A DNA stretch of 64,000 nucleotides from an uncultured Treponema sp. (GTDB lineage Bacteria > Spirochaetota > Spirochaetia > Treponematales > Treponemataceae). Both the position numbers and the translations under genes were made by a program. The notes under the pieces are model-generated. The model saw only the letters and a program-made list of their open reading frames with translations, was not told the DNA's origin and did not search any database. Location of the stretch: the NCBI GenBank assembly GCA_946411505.1, contig CAMKEG010000001.1, positions 868,001-932,000 on the forward strand. Reading direction: 5' to 3'. Shown one piece after another: positions 49,513 through 58,456 of the stretch. Positions within the stretch are counted from its first letter, which is position 1. Every line of letters starts with the position of its first letter.

Positions 49513-51420
49513 TCACTCCGCCAACCACACCCAATCGGTTTTTGCTCCGTTCAGATTGTCGTAGTAAAAGTTGCTCAGGTTCCAGCGGTTGCGGATGGCG
49601 AAAAAGCTTGCCGGGCGCACAAGGTAGATTATCGGGCACTCTTCCAAAATCAGGCGCTGGTATTCGTCCCAGATTTTTTGGGCGGCAAGCTTGTCGGCGG
49701 TGTAGCTTCCCTCGTTGTACAAAAAGTCGCAGCGCGCTTCCCAGGCGGTGGCGGGCTTTTGCTGGTAGGGGTGCCACAAGTGCAGGTTTCCGCTTGACGG
49801 CCACACGTTGCTTCCCTGCGAAGGAAAAAGATTCGCGCCTAGTCCTATGATTATTGACTGCCAGTCAAAAGTGGCCGTCAAGGATTCCACCATTTTTTGA
49901 AAATCGGTTTGGCGAACGTTCACCTTGATTCCAATCTTTTTCGCCTCGTCGCTTATGATTTGCGCGATGTCGTTTGAAGTGTTGGCAGAGCTTGCGATCG
50001 CAAGGTCAAATTCCACCGGCCGCTTTTTGTGGTCCAGCATCCTTCCGTCCGCGCCGCGAGCAAAGCCGATTTTGTTTAAAAGCGCTTCGGCCTTCTTTAA
50101 GTCAAACTTGTATTCAAGCTCGATGTCGGGATTGTAAAAGGGATTTCCGTCGGGAAAAAAATCGTACTTGGGATAGGCCAAGCCGCGGTAAGTTTGCGCG
50201 ATGATTCGGTCGCGGTTCAAGAGGCGGCTCATCGCCTGGCGGAATTCCTTTTTGCAAAACCAGTCGTAAAAGGGCTCGGCGCGGTTCTTGGGATTTTGGT
50301 TAAAGGACCACAATTGCGCTCCCACGCTTCCGTCGGCGTTAAAGACTGTGTAGCCGCCTTCCTGGCCGCGTATCACGTCGTCAAGATTTTCGGGCGTGGG
50401 GGAATAGGTTTCAAGCTTTCCTTGGGTGAACAAAAGGTATGAAGTGTTTTGGTCGCCGACGATTTGCATAATCATTTTTTGCGGATACGGAATCGATTTT
50501 CCGGCGGAATCTTTTTGCCAGTAATCGGCGTTTCTTGCAAAGACCAAGCGCTGGCCCGGCGAATAGCTTTCGATGAACCACATTCCCATCGACGGAATCG
50601 TCTGGACGTCACAGTCGATTCCAAAAAGGTTTTTGACGCCCTCAACGCCGCCGTCCTCTTTGGCCTTTTTGTAAATCCAAGAAGGCTTAAAGGAATCGTT
50701 TGTCGCAAGAAGCGGGTCGGCCACGATTCTCGGAAAGACAAAGTCAAAATTCTTTTCGTCGATTTTAACGGCCTTTATGCGGCGGCTTTCTCCGTTGGCC
50801 ATCGTCACAAACTGGCCGGAATAGGCCGAGCTTTGAAAGCGCTCGTCGCCCGAAACCTCGTCGTACCACCAAACAATGTCGTCGCTTGTGACAGGAATTT
50901 TTTTGTCGGAATTGACGAAGGACCAATAAAGGCCGTCGCGAAGGGTCACGTGGACCGTAAGCGTGTCGCTCGCTTGGTCGCTTTCTATCGTAAAATAAGC
51001 GCAGCGGGGAATCCATTCGCGCTTTTCGTAGTCGTAGTCAAAAAGCCAGTCGCTGGTAAGACCCATGATGCCGGCGCTTTGGCCGTCGCGCTCGGCCACA
51101 AGAATGTTGAAGGTCTTGGGGTCCGACATGCAAACGTCGTTCCAAACGCCGCCGACTTGGCCGGGAACAAAGTCTTGGCCCTTGTAGGGCTTGGACTTTG
51201 TCGCGGTGAAAAATTCGCGCGAGGATTTTTCCCGGGCCTCGGCGATTTCTTCCAGCGTCATCTCTGGCACTTTTTGGCAGGAAAAAAGCGCGGCGCAAGC
51301 CAAGGCCCCGCAAAAGACGGCGGCGATTTTAGTCAGGAAGAGCCTTTTTGTTCGCGCGGCAGCCTTGGTCAGCGACAGTTTTTTGTTTTTCGCGCGGTCA
51401 GCAATAAAATTTAATTTCAT
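49513..51420 (-). CDS. Peptide-type ABC transporter substrate-binding lipoprotein
   Basis: A 635-residue SBP_bac_5 family protein. The signal peptide ends ALFSC (C48), so it is a lipoprotein with a long basic leader; the true start may be further in, but no better site exists. Landmarks: VWNDVCMSDPKTFNILVA, DTLTVHVTLRDGLYWS, FDLKKAEALLNKIGFAR, and KIGIKVNVRQTDF. It binds peptides or other solutes at the outer face of the membrane for a transporter. No permease or ATPase gene is adjacent in the window, so its partner is elsewhere. Confidence 0.88.
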   Translation of the reverse strand: MKLNFIADRAKNKKLSLTKAAARTKRLFLTKIAAVFCGALACAALFSCQKVPEMTLEEIAEAREKSSREFFTATKSKPYKGQDFVPGQVGGVWNDVCMSDPKTFNILVAERDGQSAGIMGLTSDWLFDYDYEKREWIPRCAYFTIESDQASDTLTVHVTLRDGLYWSFVNSDKKIPVTSDDIVWWYDEVSGDERFQSSAYSGQFVTMANGESRRIKAVKIDEKNFDFVFPRIVADPLLATNDSFKPSWIYKKAKEDGGVEGVKNLFGIDCDVQTIPSMGMWFIESYSPGQRLVFARNADYWQKDSAGKSIPYPQKMIMQIVGDQNTSYLLFTQGKLETYSPTPENLDDVIRGQEGGYTVFNADGSVGAQLWSFNQNPKNRAEPFYDWFCKKEFRQAMSRLLNRDRIIAQTYRGLAYPKYDFFPDGNPFYNPDIELEYKFDLKKAEALLNKIGFARGADGRMLDHKKRPVEFDLAIASSANTSNDIAQIISDEAKKIGIKVNVRQTDFQKMVESLTATFDWQSIIIGLGANLFPSQGSNVWPSSGNLHLWHPYQQKPATAWEARCDFLYNEGSYTADKLAAQKIWDEYQRLILEECPIIYLVRPASFFAIRNRWNLSNFYYDNLNGAKTDWVWLAE

Positions 51421-51575
51421 CGGTTTTAAAATGCTTTTTCCATTCAGAGCAAATAAAAAAGAACTGCGCGCTTATAAATTGCGCCAATTCGTTCAAATCG
51501 GACTGCGGAATGCAGGACTTGTTGTGAGCCAAAATCAAGCCGCCGTTTTTTGTGTACGTTCCAACGCTGAACAAG

Positions 51576-51845
51576 CTAGGCAATTTTAACCCCGCCTTGC
51601 GCCGCATATTTATAGAACAAATGCGCGTTGGCTCGCAACAACTGGTCAAAAAAGTCAATCCGTTCCTGCGTGTAGCCTTCAACCTTCAGCCACTTGTAAT
51701 CGGGCAAGACCGCGCGCGCGCAGTCAAAACCGTTTTCCGTAGGGCGCTCAAAATAAACCTCAACTTTTTGAACGCCGCCCTCTTCCAAAATTTGCGAGTG
51801 CGTTATCTCGGTTTCGTCGTTCAATTTCATAAAAGGATACATCAT
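51576..51845 (-). CDS. Small hypothetical protein after argS
   Basis: An 89-residue protein, no recognised family. It contains a beta-hairpin-like N-terminus (VQKVEVYFERP..GFDCARAVLPD) and a helix with ERIDFFDQLLRANAHLFYKYA. It starts 12 nt after the argS stop and is likely in the same transcript. Its start is either ATG 51845 (GGGGG upstream) or ATG 51830. A weak match to small cytoplasmic domains only. The 155 nt after it contain no convincing gene. Confidence 0.6.
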   Translation of the reverse strand: MMYPFMKLNDETEITHSQILEEGGVQKVEVYFERPTENGFDCARAVLPDYKWLKVEGYTQERIDFFDQLLRANAHLFYKYAAQGGVKIA

Positions 51846-51857
51846 GCGCGCCCCCGC

Positions 51858-53708
51858 TTACATCTTTTCCAAAAACGGAACCAAAACCAAGTCCATCGCC
51901 TCTTTCATAACGTCAAGCGTTGACTGCGCCAAAAAGAGGCGCGCGGCCGCAAGTTCCTTTGACTCGGCGTTGATGATGGAACAATTTTGGTAGAACTTGC
52001 TGAAAAGCTTTGCCGTGTCGTACAAGAAGGCGGCCACAAGGCTTGGGTCCAAATTGGCGGCGGCCTTTGAAACCGTGTCAGGGAAAGAGCCCAGCTGCTT
52101 TACAAGCTCCCATTCGTCGCCGCTAGTCAAAAGCGCGCAAGCCGCCTCGCTTGAGTCGGGAAGCACGCCGCTTTCCTTTGCCTTTGCCAAGATGGAAGAA
52201 ATGCGCGCTCCCATGTATTGCAAGTAGGGGCCTGTGTTTCCGTTGAACGAAAGCGACTCTTCGGGATTAAAGAGCATGTCCTTAATCGGAGTGGCTTGCA
52301 GCATATAGTAGTGGACGGCGGCGAGCGCGACTTTTTCGGCGACAGCGTCCGGGTCGTCCAATTCCTTGTCGCGGCCCTTCTCCTTTATTTCCTTAAGCGC
52401 GTCGGCGTGAAGGCTGTCCAACAAATCGTCCGCGTCAACAACAGTTCCCTCCCGGCTTTTCATTCTTCCGCTTGGAAGGTTCACAAGGCCGTAGCTTAGG
52501 TGGAAAAGTTTTTGCGCCCAGTCAAAGCCAAGCTTCTTCAATATGTAGAACAAAACCTTAAAGTGAAAATTCTGCTCGCTGGCCACGACGTAAACCATTT
52601 GGTTAAAGGGCCAGTCCTTGTGGCGGCTGATCGCCGTTCCGATGTCCTGCGTGATGTAGACGCTGGTTCCGTCGGAACGCAGCAACACCTTTTCGTGGTC
52701 CTCGCCGTCCTTTCCTTTTCCGACAGCTTCCGTCACGTCTACGCGGGTGGAACCGTCGGCGGCCTTGAAAAATATTCCCATGTCAAGTCCGCGCTGAATC
52801 TCGTCCTTTCCCTTAAGGTAAGTGTCGCTTTCAAAATACAATTTGTCAAACGAAACGCCTGTGCGCTTGTAAGTTTCCTGAACGCCTTTTAGCGTCCAAT
52901 CGTTCATCTTTTGCCAAAGCGCGCGGACGTCTTTGTCTCCGGCCTCCCACTTGACCAGCATTTCCTCCGCCTTTTGCGCGGCTTCGGGGTGCGCGGTCTC
53001 GGGCTTGTCCTTTTCGCCCTTTAGGTACTTGTCAAATTCCACGTAACAGTTTCCGACAAAGTGGTCGCCCTTGATTCCCAAAGATTCCGGCGTGTCGCCT
53101 TTTTCTTGGTGGAACAATTGGTAGGCCAGCATACTTTTGCAAATGTGGACGCCGCGGTTGTTGATGATGTTGACTTTGTAAACGTCGGCTCCTGCCTTTT
53201 TAAGGATGCGGCTTACGCTTTCTCCAAGCGCGTCGTTCCTGACATGGCCCAAGTGCAAGGGCTTGTTTGTGTTGGGGGAAGAAAATTCCACCATGACGCG
53301 CCGGCCTTCCATCGGCTTTTTATTGTCGGAGCCAAGCGAGCCGTAATCGCTTTTTTGCTCGGCGATTTTTTTTAGGATTGAATATGTCTCGTTTCCTTTG
53401 TTCAGCTTAAAGTTGATGTAGGGGCCAAGGTTCAAGATTTCGCCAAGGCCGGCCACCTTTACGCCGCCAATCTCGTCCGCGCCTTTAAGGATTTGCGCGA
53501 CGCCGGCCGAAATCTGCGGCGGGCCCATGCGGAATGTTTTTGCGAAGGCAAAAAGCGGAACGCCCACGTCGCCCATTTTTGGGTCCGGCGGATTTTCCAA
53601 AGTCAAGGAGGCCGCTTCCACGTCGGGAGCGTCGATATTTTTTTCTTTCTTAAACTGGTTCAATGCGGCCGAAAGCGCCGCGCGGATTTGTTCTTTTACG
53701 TCTGCCAT
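51858..53708 (-). CDS. argS: Arginyl-tRNA synthetase
   Basis: A 616-residue class I synthetase that charges tRNA-Arg. The HIGH motif appears as SSPNTNKPLHLGHVRN (near 147-162), GRMKSREG replaces KMSKS (near 420), and a C-terminal DALR anticodon domain holds PSLVAAFLYDTAKLFSKFYQNC. Length fits a bacterial ArgRS. The promoter TTGAAT-N17-TATTAT ends 6 nt before ATG 53708, so the message is predicted leaderless. Confidence 0.96.
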   Translation of the reverse strand: MADVKEQIRAALSAALNQFKKEKNIDAPDVEAASLTLENPPDPKMGDVGVPLFAFAKTFRMGPPQISAGVAQILKGADEIGGVKVAGLGEILNLGPYINFKLNKGNETYSILKKIAEQKSDYGSLGSDNKKPMEGRRVMVEFSSPNTNKPLHLGHVRNDALGESVSRILKKAGADVYKVNIINNRGVHICKSMLAYQLFHQEKGDTPESLGIKGDHFVGNCYVEFDKYLKGEKDKPETAHPEAAQKAEEMLVKWEAGDKDVRALWQKMNDWTLKGVQETYKRTGVSFDKLYFESDTYLKGKDEIQRGLDMGIFFKAADGSTRVDVTEAVGKGKDGEDHEKVLLRSDGTSVYITQDIGTAISRHKDWPFNQMVYVVASEQNFHFKVLFYILKKLGFDWAQKLFHLSYGLVNLPSGRMKSREGTVVDADDLLDSLHADALKEIKEKGRDKELDDPDAVAEKVALAAVHYYMLQATPIKDMLFNPEESLSFNGNTGPYLQYMGARISSILAKAKESGVLPDSSEAACALLTSGDEWELVKQLGSFPDTVSKAAANLDPSLVAAFLYDTAKLFSKFYQNCSIINAESKELAAARLFLAQSTLDVMKEAMDLVLVPFLEKM

Positions 53709-54033
53709 ATTTTTATAATAACAAAAAAGCGGCGTTTATTCAATAAAAAACGGCGGCTCCCGGGCGCGGCTGCGTCTCGCGAAACCGCTAGCTAGCGTCG
53801 CTACACGCTGTTTGCGCTTGAAACTATTTATTCCGCCGCGTTTGCGGCGGCACAAACAGAGTGTTTTCGCAATCCGCCCCGCTTCCTCGCGCCGCCTTTC
53901 ATTTACCGAAAATGGCTTTTTTGCTACTTCTAAAAAAACACGGGCAAAAAGGGGCGGACGGCGGCTTTGCGTAACCATTTGACAAATCCGATGTTCTATG
54001 TCAGAATTGTATCTATAAATAAGAGGAGCGCGT
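53709..54033. other. Intergenic region with inverted repeats
   Basis: Besides the argS promoter (53715-53743), it holds a hairpin CCGCCGC-GTTT-GCGGCGG (53833-53850) and a larger pair TCCGCCCC (53873) / GGGGCGGA (53951). TTGACA-N17-CAGAAT lies at 53978-54006 and would start the next gene. No gene is credible here. Confidence 0.7.
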
Positions 54034-54351
54034 ATGAAAGCGAAATTTTTATTGTTGGCCGCGGCGTTGGCGTTAAGTTCCTCCCTAGCCTTTGGAATGG
54101 CAAAGAACGGAAAAAAGGCGCAGGTTGAAGGCGTTTTGGAAATTTACGGAAACGCGCCCTTTCCGAGGACTGGACTAAAGACGGAAGACGGAACGCTATA
54201 CTACTTGGACGCCGAGGCTGACAAAAAGGACGCTCTCGCCGCCTTGCACGGAAACAAAGTTCTGGTCGAAGGAATTCTTTCCGATGAAGACGCGCCTGTG
54301 GAAATGCCCGGCGCGACGGTTCTAAAAGCAACGAACTGGAAAAAGCTTTAA
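54034..54351 (+). CDS. Small exported protein, OB-like
   Basis: A 105-residue protein with a signal peptide (LLLAAALALSSSLAFG) and a compact beta-rich body (QVEGVLEIYGNAPFPRTGLKTEDGTLYYL...KVLVEGILSDE), similar in style to bacterial OB-fold or BOF proteins. AGAGGAG precedes ATG 54034. It is 16 nt upstream of the M30-like protease gene, so both are likely in one operon. Function unknown. Confidence 0.7.
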   Translation: MKAKFLLLAAALALSSSLAFGMAKNGKKAQVEGVLEIYGNAPFPRTGLKTEDGTLYYLDAEADKKDALAALHGNKVLVEGILSDEDAPVEMPGATVLKATNWKKL

Positions 54352-54367
54352 CTTTAAGGAGAAAAAC

Positions 54368-56233
54368 ATGAATTTTAAGGCAAGAAAATTAATCGCGCCG
54401 ATTTTCGCTCTTTTGCTGGCGGGATATTTGGCAAGCTGCGACGCCAGCTCAGGTTCCGGCTTGATTCCTATCATCTCCGGACAAAATCCCGACCACTCGG
54501 CAAGCGGAATGACGCAAACGCAAACAGAGGCCGCCACAAGCCAGCCGATTACGGTTGCCGCGACGACAAAAACGCTTGTTTTGACAGGCGCGGCCGGAAA
54601 GACAATTTACATGGCCCGCTCGAACATTTCAGACACCGCCATGAACAGCCTATACTCGCGCTTGGCAAGAATAACTTCCGGCGGCGTCCCCGCAAACGCG
54701 AAAAAGAGCGCCCTCTCATTCCAAGAGGAAGAAAAGGAAATCGAAGCCGCCATTGTCTCGGGCTTTGAGACCGACCTGGAGAACGACCCCCACGCAAAGA
54801 TTTGGAAGCTTTCGATGGACAACGTAAAGAAGGCGAAGGCTCAAGGACTGATTTCAAAAAGCCTCGCGCCTGGAGTTCAAGCCGCAGTCAAAAACTATAC
54901 GGTCGGCAACACGGAAACTTTTTACGCTCTCAATCCAAAGACACTGTCGAATTTTACCCAAAGAACCTTCAAGCTGCTTGTGTCGGAAGCCAACTACAAT
55001 GTTTGGGTTGACGTCGATGACCAATACTACACGCAGGGCACAGCCGCCTTTACGACAGCCGCCCAAAACCTTGGAACAAGCTTCATTAACGGCTACAATC
55101 TTGTGAGCCACCTTTACGGCCAACCCGCCGAAAAATTATACAACAATGACCCGGAAAACAGCGTCTACGGCCCCATGGAAACCGTTTCAAAAACAGGCCT
55201 AAAAATAAACATAATGCTTTACGACATGCTGACCGACGGCAAAGTGTACGGCTTTGTCTACCACGGAGACATAAGGCATAATACAACCGGAAGCAACGAG
55301 GGCCGCTTTGTATACATAGACAGCAAAACAACCTTAGAAAACCCGTTGGAAGCCTTCTCCACCGCCCAGCACGAATTCTCCCACACAATCTCATACAACC
55401 AAAAGACGATGATTCACAAAAAGGAATGGACTTACTGGTACGGAGAGCTTTTGGCCATGATGTGCGAGGACATGATGCAAGCCTACTTTGGCATAAGCGA
55501 CAGCGACGTTAACGACAAGCTGGGCAACACGCCAAAGGCGCGCCTCCCTCCCGCAAACTACAACTACGAATGGGGCTGCGGCCTTACAGGCCAAACGTCG
55601 GCGACATACGCCGCAACCTTCCATCTTGGCGCCTGGCTGGTCAGAAAATTCGGCGGCCCCAAGTTCATAAAGGAAATCGCGACCAACGCCTATGTTGACT
55701 TTGACTCCATTTTGGCCGCCGTAAAGGCCGCAAGCGGAAATGACTACACAATAACCTCGCTCTTGCAGGAAAAGGCCGGAGACCTTATGGTAAGCCAAAA
55801 CAACGCGGGCTTTAACCAAGACGGCGCGACATACTCAGGAGAAGCCGCCTACAAATGCTCCTACACCGACGCGGGCGGGGAACACACTTACCTTTACCCT
55901 GTCACAGCCATAAACTTGTGGGCTCCTTTTTACGGCTGGTGCGACCAGTCAAAGTATGCCGAGAACATTACAAACACACACATTTCTTTTAGCCAGTTGC
56001 CAGGCGCCAACCTGTATAAAAAGGCTGACTGGAAAGAAAATCCGCCCACAACAGCCTACCTTGGCCCGCTTAAGTTCAAGGGAGGCAGTGTAGCCGCCCA
56101 AATCGGCCCCTACGGCAGCATGCTTTTTAAGCTTGGAACGGTCACGTCCAACAGCGACAGCGTGACAATCGAGTTTAGCGTGCCGTCAGGAAGCGCCGGC
56201 TTTAGCGACACAATCACGATTTACGCAAAGTAA
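54368..56233 (+). CDS. M30-like zinc metallopeptidase lipoprotein
   Basis: A 621-residue lipoprotein, lipobox LASC (C24). The zinc-binding HEFSH is at H335-H339 (AQHEFSHTIS), followed by WYGELLAMMCEDMM, whose Glu is a likely third ligand: the layout of peptidase M30 (hyicolysin). The N-terminal region is helical and basic; the C-terminus (about 520-621) is a beta-rich domain. AAGGAG is upstream of ATG 54368. Likely a surface protease. The family call is on motif and context, so moderate to good. Confidence 0.78.
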   Translation: MNFKARKLIAPIFALLLAGYLASCDASSGSGLIPIISGQNPDHSASGMTQTQTEAATSQPITVAATTKTLVLTGAAGKTIYMARSNISDTAMNSLYSRLARITSGGVPANAKKSALSFQEEEKEIEAAIVSGFETDLENDPHAKIWKLSMDNVKKAKAQGLISKSLAPGVQAAVKNYTVGNTETFYALNPKTLSNFTQRTFKLLVSEANYNVWVDVDDQYYTQGTAAFTTAAQNLGTSFINGYNLVSHLYGQPAEKLYNNDPENSVYGPMETVSKTGLKINIMLYDMLTDGKVYGFVYHGDIRHNTTGSNEGRFVYIDSKTTLENPLEAFSTAQHEFSHTISYNQKTMIHKKEWTYWYGELLAMMCEDMMQAYFGISDSDVNDKLGNTPKARLPPANYNYEWGCGLTGQTSATYAATFHLGAWLVRKFGGPKFIKEIATNAYVDFDSILAAVKAASGNDYTITSLLQEKAGDLMVSQNNAGFNQDGATYSGEAAYKCSYTDAGGEHTYLYPVTAINLWAPFYGWCDQSKYAENITNTHISFSQLPGANLYKKADWKENPPTTAYLGPLKFKGGSVAAQIGPYGSMLFKLGTVTSNSDSVTIEFSVPSGSAGFSDTITIYAK

Positions 56234-56292
56234 GCCCCAGGCGCGGTTGACAGGCCAAGCGCGATAAACTGCCCTGGCGCAAAAAGAAGACC

Positions 56293-56336
56293 CGAGCGCG
56301 GTTGACAAAGCCGGCGCCCGGGCTTTTTTTTTGTTT
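56293..56336 (+). terminator. Terminator of protease operon
   Basis: CCCGAGCGCGG / CCGGCGCCCGGG stem followed by eight T. GCGCGGTTGACA occurs twice nearby (56241 and 56296). Confidence 0.75.
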
Positions 56337-56447
56337 TTTTTTTGCGCTTTTTTTGCAACTTTTCGCGCATTTTCGTGTAACCATCCGGCGGCTCGTTTGC
56401 TTATATTACAGTTGCAGGCAAGCAAGACAGAATGAAAAACCTCCAGG

Positions 56448-56494
56448 GCGGCGGCTGATTTTATCTCCTTTACAGCCGCCGCTTTTATTTTAAA
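56448..56494 (+). ncRNA. Terminator hairpin with anti-SD loop, possible small RNA
   Basis: Perfect 10-bp stem GCGGCGGCTG / CAGCCGCCGC, loop ATTTTATCTCCTTTA (complement of AAGGAGA ribosome sites), then TTTTATTTT. ACCTCC lies just upstream (56439-56444). Confidence 0.45.
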
Positions 56495-56633
56495 CAAGAA
56501 TGATTGTAAATAATGGGCGGGTCCCGCCTGCAGAGGCCGCAATTTTTCCTCTTTCGTCTAGACAAAATTTAAAAAGCGCGCTATTATAGTTCAATTTTTT
56601 ATATGATTTGAACGACGCATAAGGAGGAAATTT

Positions 56634-58145
56634 ATGGCGTACTTTTTTGAGGAACCGTCCCACACATTCGACGAGTATCTATTGATTCCGGGCTACACAT
56701 CGGCGGACTGCATTCCTGCAAATGTTTCGCTAAGAACTCCGATTGTCCGCTACAACAAAAAGGCGGGCGAAAAATCAGCGCTCTACATGAACATTCCGAT
56801 GGTCAGCGCGGTAATGCAGTCAGTTTCAAACGACAAAATGGCCATCGCGCTTGCCAAGGAAGGCGGAATCAGCTTCATCTACGGCTCGCAGACAATCGCC
56901 GACCAAGCCGCGATGATAGCGCACGTAAAAATGTACAAGGCGGGCTTTGTCTCTTCCGACACCAACATCCGCCCCGACCAGACTTTGCAGGAGCTTTGCG
57001 AAAAGATTGAGCAGACAGGGCACTCCACCGTCGCCGTAACAGAAAACGGCGAGCACAACGGAAAGTTGATGGGCATCATCACCGAGCGCGACTTTAGAAT
57101 GAGCCGCTGCAATCCCTCAGACCCCGTAAGCAAGTACATGACTCCGCTAAAGGACTTGGTCACCGGCCAAAGCGACATCACGCTTGACGAGGCCAACGAC
57201 CTTATCTGGGAACGAAAAATCAACCAGCTTCCAATCGTTGACAAATACGGCAACTTGCAGTACTTGGTTTTCCGCAAGGACTACGCAAGCCACGAAGAGC
57301 ACCCCTTGGAGCTTTTGGACGACAAAAAGCGCTACATCGTCGGAGCGGGAATCAACACGCGCGACTACATGGAACGCGTTCCTCTTTTGCTAAAGGCCGG
57401 GGCCGACGTTTTGTGCTTGGACTCCTCGGAAGGCTTTACCGAATGGCAGCGCCGCGCGCTTAAGGACATCCACGAAAATTTCGGCAAGGACGTAAAGGTG
57501 GGCGCCGGAAACGTTGTCGACGCCGAAGGCTTTAGGTTCCTGGCCGAAGCGGGCGCCGACTTTGTTAAAATCGGAATCGGCGGCGGCTCCATCTGCATCA
57601 CGCGCGAGCAAAAAGGCATCGGACGCGGCCAAGCCACGGCCACCATCGAGGTTGCCAAAGCCCGCGACGAATACTACAAGGAAACCGGAATCTACGTTCC
57701 GATTTGCTCGGACGGCGGAATCGTTCACGACAACCACATAACCTTGGCCCTGGCGATGGGCGCGGACTTTGTGATGCTTGGCCGCTACTTCGCCCGCTTT
57801 GACGAATCTCCAACCAACAAACTTATCGTAAACGGAAACTACGTAAAGGAATACTGGGGCGAAGGCTCTAACCGCGCCCGCAACTGGCAGCGCTACGATT
57901 TGGGCGGCGCCAAAAAGATGGCCTTTGAGGAGGGCGTCGACTCATACGTTCCCTACGCCGGAAGCCTGCACGACAACGTTCAGATTACCACAAGCAAAAT
58001 CATTCACACAATGTGCAACTGCGGCGCGGTAACAATCCCCGAATTGCAGGAAAAAGCCAAGCTCACTTTGGTAAGCCCCGCAAGCCTCCGCGAAGGCGGC
58101 GCCCACGACGTCGTTGTAAGGAACACAAGCATTCGCGCGCAGTAG
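56634..58145 (+). CDS. guaB: Inosine-5'-monophosphate dehydrogenase
   Basis: A 503-residue IMPDH: IMP + NAD+ to XMP, the committed step to GMP. A TIM barrel is interrupted by two CBS domains (about 100-225). Catalytic loop [20 protein letters not shown] holds C321; ICSDGGI and [10 protein letters not shown] bind substrate. The flap region is [16 protein letters not shown], unlike the E. coli type, and it has GIGGGS in place of GIGPGS, so it belongs to a divergent IMPDH subclass. AAGGAGG is 6-7 nt before ATG 56634. No guaA nearby. Confidence 0.92.
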   Translation: MAYFFEEPSHTFDEYLLIPGYTSADCIPANVSLRTPIVRYNKKAGEKSALYMNIPMVSAVMQSVSNDKMAIALAKEGGISFIYGSQTIADQAAMIAHVKMYKAGFVSSDTNIRPDQTLQELCEKIEQTGHSTVAVTENGEHNGKLMGIITERDFRMSRCNPSDPVSKYMTPLKDLVTGQSDITLDEANDLIWERKINQLPIVDKYGNLQYLVFRKDYASHEEHPLELLDDKKRYIVGAGINTRDYMERVPLLLKAGADVLCLDSSEGFTEWQRRALKDIHENFGKDVKVGAGNVVDAEGFRFLAEAGADFVKIGIGGGSICITREQKGIGRGQATATIEVAKARDEYYKETGIYVPICSDGGIVHDNHITLALAMGADFVMLGRYFARFDESPTNKLIVNGNYVKEYWGEGSNRARNWQRYDLGGAKKMAFEEGVDSYVPYAGSLHDNVQITTSKIIHTMCNCGAVTIPELQEKAKLTLVSPASLREGGAHDVVVRNTSIRAQ

Positions 58146-58190
58146 GAACGGTCAAGGCACGCTTCGCTTAAAGCCTTGACTCGTTCCTTT
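58145..58190 (+). terminator. Terminator of guaB
   Basis: GGAACGGTCAAGGC pairs with GCCTTGACTCGTTCC (one bulge) followed by TTTT. It begins in the stop codon. Confidence 0.75.
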
Positions 58191-58455
58191 TGCGGCGCGG
58201 ACAAAATTGTCGCGCCGCAATGATAATAAGACCATAAAGCGGCGACAAACCAAAAACTGTCGCAAGACAAAAAAACCGACCCAAACAGGTCGGTTTTTTT
58301 ATTGGCCAAACAGCCCCGCGAGTTTCGCCGATTTTCGCGCAGCGAAAAAGCGAGCCTTTCGGCGAGCTAGGCGAAACAACAACTCACCCCGCGAGTTTCG
58401 CAAAGCGAAACTCGACATTAAAAAAGATTCTCGGGCCTAAGGCCCGAAATCTTTT
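58146..58455. other. Intergenic region rich in hairpins
   Basis: 310 nt between convergent guaB and groEL. It holds palindrome GCGGCGC...GCGCCGC (58192-58219), a terminator ACCGACC-CAAACA-GGTCGGT with T-run (58275-58301), a repeat of GCGAGTTTCGC (58318 and 58391) and the groEL terminator. No gene. Confidence 0.75.
58275..58301. terminator. Bidirectional terminator
   Basis: ACCGACC/GGTCGGT with A-run and T-run. Confidence 0.8.
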
Positions 58456-58456
58456 T
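58425..58456 (-). terminator. Terminator of groEL
   Basis: TTCGGGCC-TTA-GGCCCGA stem with AGATT extension and T-run on the minus strand. It reaches the last base of the stop codon. Confidence 0.85.

Larger units (their letters stand above)
56234..56633. other. Intergenic region with terminators and possible small RNA
   Basis: 400 nt without a convincing gene. It contains two hairpins after the protease gene (56236-56331), then a hairpin at 56448-56482 with an anti-Shine-Dalgarno loop, and the guaB leader. Confidence 0.75.

Noticed and set aside
51398..51682. 94-codon frame between argS-linked gene and substrate-binding protein gene
   Set aside because: Overlaps both neighbours in another frame and has no ribosome site or recognised domain.
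53736..53978. 80-codon frame in the argS upstream region
   Set aside because: Lies over inverted repeats and the argS promoter; Arg/Ala-rich composition typical of repeat DNA.
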